From an uncultured Christensenella sp. (GTDB lineage Bacteria > Bacillota > Clostridia > Christensenellales > Borkfalkiaceae), in contig CAJUCM010000001.1 of assembly GCA_910585235.1 (NCBI GenBank), positions 77,980 to 141,979 on the forward strand: DNA of 64,000 bases, in the 5' to 3' direction. A program made the translations under genes and the position numbers. Shown here in pieces: positions 59,733 through 64,000 of the stretch. Each line of letters begins with the position of its first letter. Position 1 is the stretch's first letter. The notes under the pieces were generated by a model that saw only the letters and a list, made by a program, of their open reading frames with translations, was not told where the DNA came from and made no database searches.

Positions 59733-59916
59733 AGTCTAAACCGTTTCCACCTAAATAGGTGGTTCGATTTAGACTGAGAGTGGTGAAGCGGATAATCGCA
59801 AATAAGAACATAACAATATTCAAGGTGAACAACACGGAATTATTTTGCCAAGTGGAATTGCCGTTGTCTGATTATCCGCTTTACGGCAAGCAAATAACCG
59901 CAAGTTAATCTTGCGG
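59733..59916. other. structured non-coding DNA at the left border of the mobile-element region
   Basis: Several nested inverted repeats: AGTCTAAA (59733-59740) with TTTAGACT (59768-59775) enclosing CCACCT-AAAT-AGGTGG; a perfect 12-bp pair AAGCGGATAATC (59786-59797) and GATTATCCGCTT (59870-59881); TTGCCGT (59858-59864) with ACGGCAA (59883-59889); and CCGCAAG (59898-59904) with CTTGCGG (59910-59916) over the stop of the leftward small gene. Could be a structured RNA, a terminator complex or a recombination site. Confidence 0.5.
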
Positions 59917-60078
59917 CTTGTCGGTTGATTTTTCGGCGCTAATGGCTGTCATTGCCTCGCGGTAAACGAGTTTTGACAGTCGTTTTGCTTGCTCGTTATC
60001 GGGCGGCAATTCAGCATAAATATTCTTTTCTTTATCGTCAAAATAAATGACGGTTAAGCCGCTCGGTATTTTATTCAT
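59905..60078 (-). CDS. small hypothetical protein of the mobile-element region
   Basis: 57 residues from ATG 60078 (MNKIPSGLTVIYFDDKEKNI), with AAGGAA upstream; an upstream in-frame start at 60132 would add 18 residues and is less likely. No known domain. AT-rich; same leftward direction as the next small genes. Confidence 0.6.
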   Translation of the reverse strand: MNKIPSGLTVIYFDDKEKNIYAELPPDNEQAKRLSKLVYREAMTAISAEKSTDKPQD

Positions 60079-60207
60079 AATAAATATTCCTTGATTTTTC
60101 CCACCCAATACCCACCCTAAATGGTATAACAAAGCATAAAGAGAATTTTGTCATTTTTTATTGAATAGTAGCCGATTTTACAATAACCACCCCAAAAGTG
60201 TTACAGT

Positions 60208-60223
60208 GTTACGGGGTGGCGTA
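60208..60223. repeat. 16-bp direct repeat, copy 1
   Basis: GTTACGGGGTGGCGTA, followed after a few bases by GTAATACT. An exact second copy with the same follow-on lies at 60532-60547. Upstream CCACCCC can pair with its GGGGTGG. Confidence 0.75.
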
Positions 60224-60278
60224 GGTAATACTATACGCCACAGTGCGGGCGGCTGTCGCCGCCCGCACACATTGCCGT

Positions 60279-60497
60279 TTATTCAGATTTAAGACTTGCG
60301 ATATATTCGCTTATTTGCTTGTCGTACTGCTTAATCATAATTTCACTGATACGGTGCATAACGCTTTCTTGCGCGTCCGTCATACCATTTTTATTCAACT
60401 CCGTAACCTTGACATAAAGTGGAACGCTTATCATAGGCGAGCCGTCTTTGTTGCGTAACGCTATATACGCGACTACTTGATATAATTCTTTTTCCAT
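60279..60497 (-). CDS. small hypothetical protein of the mobile-element region
   Basis: A 72-residue protein: MEKELYQVVAYIALRNKDGS, then a helical C-terminal half (MTDAQESVMHRISEIMIKQYDKQISEYIASLKSE). No recognised domain or membrane segment. GGAGCG precedes the ATG. It lies between the two copies of the 16-bp repeat. Probably cargo of the recombinase-bearing element. Confidence 0.65.
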   Translation of the reverse strand: MEKELYQVVAYIALRNKDGSPMISVPLYVKVTELNKNGMTDAQESVMHRISEIMIKQYDKQISEYIASLKSE

Positions 60498-60531
60498 AAT
60501 ATTTCGCTCCTAATATTTGATTTTGTTACAC

Positions 60532-60547
60532 GTTACGGGGTGGCGTA
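60532..60547. repeat. 16-bp direct repeat, copy 2
   Basis: Exact copy of 60208-60223, again followed by GTAATACT. Each copy sits just upstream or downstream of a small leftward gene. Confidence 0.75.
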
Positions 60548-60568
60548 TAAAGTAATACTGATAATGAG

Positions 60569-60760
60569 TTATTCCGTTGTTTGTTGTTTTGCCGTTGTTC
60601 TGCCGTTCTCAATTTCAACGAATATCAAATGATTACATTTTGAACATTTGACAATGGTATTTTTTACGAGTTCGCCTTGTAAAAGCGTTGTTGAACATGT
60701 CGGACAACTTATATATTTTCTTGTGGGTATGGGCTTTTTATGTTGTTCTTGTTCGTCCAT
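60569..60760 (-). CDS. small zinc-ribbon protein (Com-like)
   Basis: A 63-residue protein with two CxxC pairs (ISCPTCSTTLLQGEL...VKCSKCNHLIFVEI), a rubredoxin-like zinc knuckle resembling phage Com proteins. Basic N-terminus and polar C-terminal tail. Directly follows another zinc-ribbon gene at 60762-60926 with a 1-nt gap. Role unknown; such proteins on mobile DNA may bind RNA or DNA. Confidence 0.7.
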   Translation of the reverse strand: MDEQEQHKKPIPTRKYISCPTCSTTLLQGELVKNTIVKCSKCNHLIFVEIENGRTTAKQQTTE

Positions 60761-60761
60761 A

Positions 60762-60926
60762 TTAAGTGTCTTTTTTATCGGCGGCTTTATGTATTTTTAT
60801 ATTGCTGTCCTTGATTTCGATAAGCAATTTTGCTTTACATTTCGGGCAGTAGATTTCTATTTGCGAGCCGTCGCTTGCTTTTAATAGTTTATACCCGCAG
60901 TCGGGACATACTGTGTAATATGTCAT
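60762..60926 (-). CDS. 54-residue zinc-ribbon protein (Com-like)
   Basis: Short leftward gene: ATG at 60926, stop TAA at 60762. Translation begins MTYYTVCPDCGYKLLKASDG and continues to IYCPKCKAKLLIEIKD, giving CxxC-16-CxxC zinc pairs. Similar in layout to the next gene at 60569, so the two are a tandem pair of small zinc ribbons. It starts 5 nt downstream of the ABC permease stop, in the same direction. Confidence 0.65.
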   Translation of the reverse strand: MTYYTVCPDCGYKLLKASDGSQIEIYCPKCKAKLLIEIKDSNIKIHKAADKKDT

Positions 60927-60931
60927 AATGC

Positions 60932-61642
60932 TCAACCTTTAAACTTAAATTTTAACAATAATACTACAACACTGAATAGAACAACAAATTCGGCAAGTAA
61001 CACGGGAATATGCCAAACCCCAAAACTTGTCATAGCCTTAAATGCTATTGTAGCGGGAAAAACATAAGCGATATATTGCATAAACTGCGGTAACAAATCT
61101 GCGGAAAACATTATGCCCGATAGCATAATAGACGGCAGAAAAATCAACATTGCCAACATTGTCAATTTTGCTTGTTGTTTTACCAAAAGTCCGAAAATAC
61201 AGCCGATAGTAAGTGTTACCAAAAGCAACGATATTAACGACAAGAAATACCATAACAAATTTACGGGCAAATCCGCATTGAAAACCAACGGCGAAAGTGC
61301 AAACATTATAAGACAAACGATAACAGTATGTATGAACGAAGAAATAAACTGCGATACAATACCGAACCATATAGGCGCACCGTTCGCCTTATAGACTTTT
61401 TTAATGTCAGTGCCGTATATTTCGGCAAGCGTAGGCGGAAACCCCGTCAATGCGCTCATTGTAATTGTAAATATTGTCATTGCCGCAATAAGTGTTTTGG
61501 TGTAACTTGCGTCTATGGATGTAAAAATTCCGCCCATAAAAAGAAAGAAAACAAGCGGTACGAGATAGCAAGTAATAAGCAGACTTTTACTGCGTATGTC
61601 TAATTTGAATTGTAATGCAATTCCGTATAATAATGCCTTCAT
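60932..61642 (-). CDS. ABC-2 type exporter permease
   Basis: A 236-residue membrane protein with six helices: LLITCYLVPLVFFLFMGGIF, FTITMSALTGFPPTLAEIYG, then the ABC-2 pattern (MLAMLIFLPSIMLSGIMF) and a C-terminal helix pair. It pairs with the ATPase gene just upstream (4-nt overlap) to form an exporter, typically for drugs, peptides or lipids. Start overlapping the ATPase stop argues for coupled translation. Confidence 0.88.
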   Translation of the reverse strand: MKALLYGIALQFKLDIRSKSLLITCYLVPLVFFLFMGGIFTSIDASYTKTLIAAMTIFTITMSALTGFPPTLAEIYGTDIKKVYKANGAPIWFGIVSQFISSFIHTVIVCLIMFALSPLVFNADLPVNLLWYFLSLISLLLVTLTIGCIFGLLVKQQAKLTMLAMLIFLPSIMLSGIMFSADLLPQFMQYIAYVFPATIAFKAMTSFGVWHIPVLLAEFVVLFSVVVLLLKFKFKG

Positions 61643-62454
61643 TGTTGCTCACCCCTCAAAACATCAATAAAATGGTGTTCAAGCGATACCCTATCCGTTT
61701 GAATTTCCGATACAGTTATACCTTTTTGCTGATAGTCCGTCAGTATAGTCAAAAGCGTTTCGGTAATATTATCTGTTTCATATTCCTTTTGTTCGTCGCA
61801 AGTTTTTATTCGTATGATATGTTTATTGCCGCCGATAGCGGTAAACTCGTCAACCGTTCCGACGAAAGAGATATTTCCGTCCCTTAATACGGCTATTCTG
61901 TCGCATAATTCTTCGACTTCTGCCATATCGTGGCTTGCAAGAATTATTGTTTTACCTTGCGATTTTAACGCGCGGATTTGTTCGTGTAACGATACTCGTC
62001 CCTCGACGTCAAGCCCCGCAGTAGGCTCGTCAAGAAAGATAATATCGGGGTTGCCTATAAGAGCAAGCGCAAGGTGTAATCTGCGTTTCTGCCCCGTCGA
62101 TAAATCTTTGTATTTCTTTTTGGAAAGTTCGGGGATTTTCAAAGATTTCAACATTTCATAATCGGGCGTTGTTTTATTCCATTTTGCAAACAGTTTAACG
62201 GCTTCCATAGGCTTTATATATCCTTGTAACGAGGAAGACTGTAATTGAATACCGATTTTACCGTTAATCGTTATATTTCCGCTATCGTAAGCGCGCAAGC
62301 CCTCGACACACTCCAAAGTCGTGGTTTTACCCGCGCCGTTCACACCGAGTAAAGCCATAATTTCGCCTTTTTGAACGGTTAGATTTATGCCTTTTAATAC
62401 TTCGGTTGTACCGTAATTTTTCTTTAATTCTTTTATTTCAATTACATTATTCAT
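61639..62454 (-). CDS. ABC exporter ATP-binding protein
   Basis: A 271-residue ATPase: Walker A ALLGVNGAGKTTTLECVEGL, Q-loop GIQLQSSSLQGY, signature LSTGQKRRLHLALAL, Walker B IIFLDEPTAGLD, switch His in LASHDMAEVEELCDRI. CcmA/DrrA-like multidrug type. It overlaps the MerR gene by 8 nt upstream and the permease by 4 nt downstream, so regulator, ATPase and permease are one operon. Confidence 0.93.
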   Translation of the reverse strand: MNNVIEIKELKKNYGTTEVLKGINLTVQKGEIMALLGVNGAGKTTTLECVEGLRAYDSGNITINGKIGIQLQSSSLQGYIKPMEAVKLFAKWNKTTPDYEMLKSLKIPELSKKKYKDLSTGQKRRLHLALALIGNPDIIFLDEPTAGLDVEGRVSLHEQIRALKSQGKTIILASHDMAEVEELCDRIAVLRDGNISFVGTVDEFTAIGGNKHIIRIKTCDEQKEYETDNITETLLTILTDYQQKGITVSEIQTDRVSLEHHFIDVLRGEQQ

Positions 62455-63235
62455 TTTTTGCCTCGAAAGGGTTTTGCCCTAAATTATCAAAATAAACGCC
62501 GAGCGCGGGTTCAATAAAAGTATTCAGCGCATTTTGCATATCGGTATTTTCTTGTGCGCCCCCTAAACTAATCAGTTGCGGCAACATACTCATATCGCCG
62601 CCGATAAACTCTGTAACAAGTTGCCAAAATTCTTTTGCGATAATTTGCCCTTGTTCGCTTTCGGGCGAAACGCCGCTTTTTATACATTGTTCGGTTTTAT
62701 TTAAAACGGCGTTGAATTTATTTATAAAAGTAGCGCCTGTATCTTTATCGAATTTCTTATGACAGTAGTCAAGCAGATTTTCGTCAAAGTGCTTGATTAA
62801 ACCGTAGTACTTATTTCCCATTTGCAAATTAACGATTATATCGGCATATTTGGAAAAATCAACGACTTTCATTTTCTCTATTTCGCTCTTTAACATATTG
62901 ATTGCTTGCAGCGATTGAGTAAGCATATTTATTTGTGTTTGTATTGAATTGCTTTGTTCGGTCAGAGCGGCTATCGCTTTTTGCGGGGTATCAATAGTAA
63001 TCAAGCGATTTTTAATTTCGTCGAACGAAAAGCCCAACGATTTAAGCGTTAATATCTGATGCAGTTTAACAATATCTTTATCGCTATATAACCGTCGCCC
63101 GCCGTCGCTTATACAAGACGGACTGAATAGCCCCTCACGGTCGTAGTATTGCAGTGCGCGAACGGTAACGCCCATTTTCTTTGCGACTTCGCCAACCGTC
63201 ATATAGCCTTGTGGAATTGCTTTATATTTTGTCAT
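62447..63235 (-). CDS. MerR-family regulator with TipAS-like ligand domain
   Basis: A 262-residue regulator: N-terminal MerR winged helix (MTVGEVAKKMGVTVRALQYYDREGLFSPS, RLYSDKDIVKLHQILTLKSLGFS), coiled-coil dimer helix (about 85-125), and a ~130-residue helical C-terminal domain with the look of TipA antibiotic-binding domains (FIGGDMSMLPQLISLGG). It heads the operon with the ABC exporter and very likely activates it when the drug binds. Its promoter has the 19-bp spacer typical of MerR targets. Confidence 0.9.
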   Translation of the reverse strand: MTKYKAIPQGYMTVGEVAKKMGVTVRALQYYDREGLFSPSCISDGGRRLYSDKDIVKLHQILTLKSLGFSFDEIKNRLITIDTPQKAIAALTEQSNSIQTQINMLTQSLQAINMLKSEIEKMKVVDFSKYADIIVNLQMGNKYYGLIKHFDENLLDYCHKKFDKDTGATFINKFNAVLNKTEQCIKSGVSPESEQGQIIAKEFWQLVTEFIGGDMSMLPQLISLGGAQENTDMQNALNTFIEPALGVYFDNLGQNPFEAKNE

Positions 63236-63254
63236 TATTTTGCACCTTGCATAT

Positions 63255-63285
63255 ATTATAATTCATTACGCGGCGTAACGAGCAA
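63255..63285 (-). promoter_or_regulatory. MerR-type promoter with 19-bp spacer and internal dyad
   Basis: Minus strand TTGCTC (63285-63280), 19-bp spacer, TATAAT (63260-63255). The spacer contains the dyad TTACGC-G-GCGTAA (63266-63278 on +). Overlong spacer plus central dyad is the hallmark of MerR-activated promoters, so the regulator probably controls its own operon. Confidence 0.8.
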
Positions 63286-63436
63286 GCATTTTACACTAAT
63301 TTTAGAAAATTAAATTTACAATAGAATTTCATTTCAATAAATTTTGACATAATTTTTCAAAATATCAAAGAATAACGACAATTTTCAATTACAAAATAAT
63401 GTTACAATATAGTTTGAGCCATTACACATTGAACAA

Positions 63437-63608
63437 ACTTGCGCGGTAGTCGTGGCTATGAGTACCACCTCTGCGGAAAACAGTCAAGGGCGGCTATTTA
63501 TCTCCCGTTAGGCATAAACCGCCGCCGCGCGGAGCGCGGTTAAAACCCTTGACAGTTTTCCGCTATCGGCGGGGTGGGCTAATTAAGAGGCGATTAAGCA
63601 TAATCGCC
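63437..63608. other. structured leader / recombination-site candidate upstream of the serine recombinase
   Basis: Non-coding. Two 18-nt arms, 63473-63490 and 63546-63563, pair with a single A-A mismatch; GCGGAAAAC is the start of the left arm. Their interior is GC-rich with further short pairings. A small GTGG/CCAC hairpin (63452-63468) precedes. An 8-bp perfect hairpin GGCGATTA-AGCA-TAATCGCC (63589-63608) follows. The recombinase starts at 63666. From 63236 to 63436 the DNA is AT-rich with nothing else recognisable beyond the MerR promoter. Confidence 0.5.
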
Positions 63609-63665
63609 TTAAAAAATTAAGCCGCAGTCCACCCAAAAGCAGACCGCGCAAAGGAGCAAATCACA

Positions 63666-64000
63666 ATGAAAAATGCAGTTATCTACGCTCGTTTCTCATC
63701 TCACGCACAGAACGAACAGTCCATCGAGGGACAACTTGCCGAGTGCTATAATTTCGCACAACGCAACGATTTACGCATTACGCACGAATACATAGACCGC
63801 GCCTTGACGGGAACGACGGACAAACGCCCCGAATTTTTGCAAATGATTGAGGATAGCAAGCGCAAAGGCTTTACCTATGTGCTTGTATATCAATTAGACC
63901 GTTTCGCGCGCAACCGCTATGACAGCGCAACCTATAAAGCCAAATTAAAGAAAAACGGCGTTCGCGTACTCTCGGCAAAAGAGAATATCACGGACGACGC
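63666..64000 (+). CDS. large serine recombinase, N-terminal part (runs off the window)
   Basis: First ~111 residues of a serine site-specific recombinase. VIYARFSSHAQNEQSIEGQL contains the catalytic Ser (ARxS), and YVLVYQLDRFARNRYDSA contains the conserved YxLDRFAR motif. AAAGGAG lies ten bases before the ATG. Enzymes of this type (TnpX / phiC31 class) integrate and excise conjugative elements and phages. The AT-rich stretch from about 59.6 kb to here is probably cargo of the same element, or the recombinase marks an element end near 63.4-63.7 kb. The rest of the gene is outside the window. Confidence 0.93.
   Translation, partial: MKNAVIYARFSSHAQNEQSIEGQLAECYNFAQRNDLRITHEYIDRALTGTTDKRPEFLQMIEDSKRKGFTYVLVYQLDRFARNRYDSATYKAKLKKNGVRVLSAKENITDD

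Overview
The window reads as chromosome of an endospore-forming (or recently spore-forming) Firmicute of the class Clostridia, probably an uncultured gut lineage. This rests on spoVT, a SpoVB-type flippase and a YabN-like MazG in the Bacillus/Clostridium gene order; a veg - DUF3794/LysM (SipL-like) - ispE neighbourhood; strong AGGAGG-type ribosome sites; and TTGACA-17-TATAAT promoters. Backbone genes are fairly GC-rich with strongly biased codons, which creates many long antisense shadow frames. Three stretches are clearly more AT-rich and look acquired: about 2.4-7.08 kb, 36.1-37.4 kb and 59.6-64.0 kb. No tRNA, rRNA or CRISPR array was seen.

Layout. 3-7118: 3' part of ppdK, then an AT-rich island (AAA/DUF4143 ATPase; RecQ-like helicase fused to a phosphoribosyltransferase; DprA-like protein) bracketed by copies of the ppdK 3' end. 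7.2-14.7 kb: a small membrane protein, then a tightly packed operon tcdA-ttcA-GH3 glycosidase-DUF2238-MFS-phosphopantetheinyl transferase. 14.7-17.6 kb: dxs-nadA. 17.6-20.6 kb: a leftward P-type ATPase. 20.7-24.3 kb: serS-exonuclease/BRCT-RsmF-type methyltransferase. 24.3-28.8 kb: XRE regulator, then spoVT, spoVB-like, mazG, dus. 28.8-33.5 kb: gyrB-gyrA behind an unusual leader. 33.5-39.4 kb: small XRE/partner pair, veg, sipL, an inserted leftward operon of small enzymes, ispE and an acidic membrane protein. 39.5-46.4 kb: APH-fold kinase, HxlR regulator with a divergent MBL-like gene, a giant leftward cell-surface lipoprotein and a split TauE/SafE transporter. 46.5-49.6 kb: ppx-maf-mreB. 49.7-59.5 kb: a carbohydrate locus with an ArsR-type regulator facing an operon of a sialidase-fold lipoprotein, sugar ABC transporter, three-repeat lipoprotein and GH2 glycosidase. 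59.5-64.0 kb: DnaA-box cluster, structured intergenic DNA, small zinc-ribbon proteins, a MerR-controlled ABC exporter and the start of a large serine recombinase, i.e. part of a mobile element running off the window.

Most interesting points. (1) The ppdK 3' end is an insertion hot spot: copies at 2361, 2598 and 7080 delimit an island whose helicase/ComF-like PRTase plus DprA resemble a re-used competence module and could be a defence system. (2) The promoter of the carbohydrate operon has a run of nine G in a 19-bp -35/-10 spacer, a plausible phase-variation switch, next to a paired operator. (3) The gyrB leader holds a 26-bp alternating purine/pyrimidine tract between two copies of a DnaA-box-like 14-mer. 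(4) Several genes (ispE, the ArsR regulator, an XRE regulator) start 6-7 nt after a -10 box and look leaderless.

All calls come from reading sequence and translations by eye; no database search was run.
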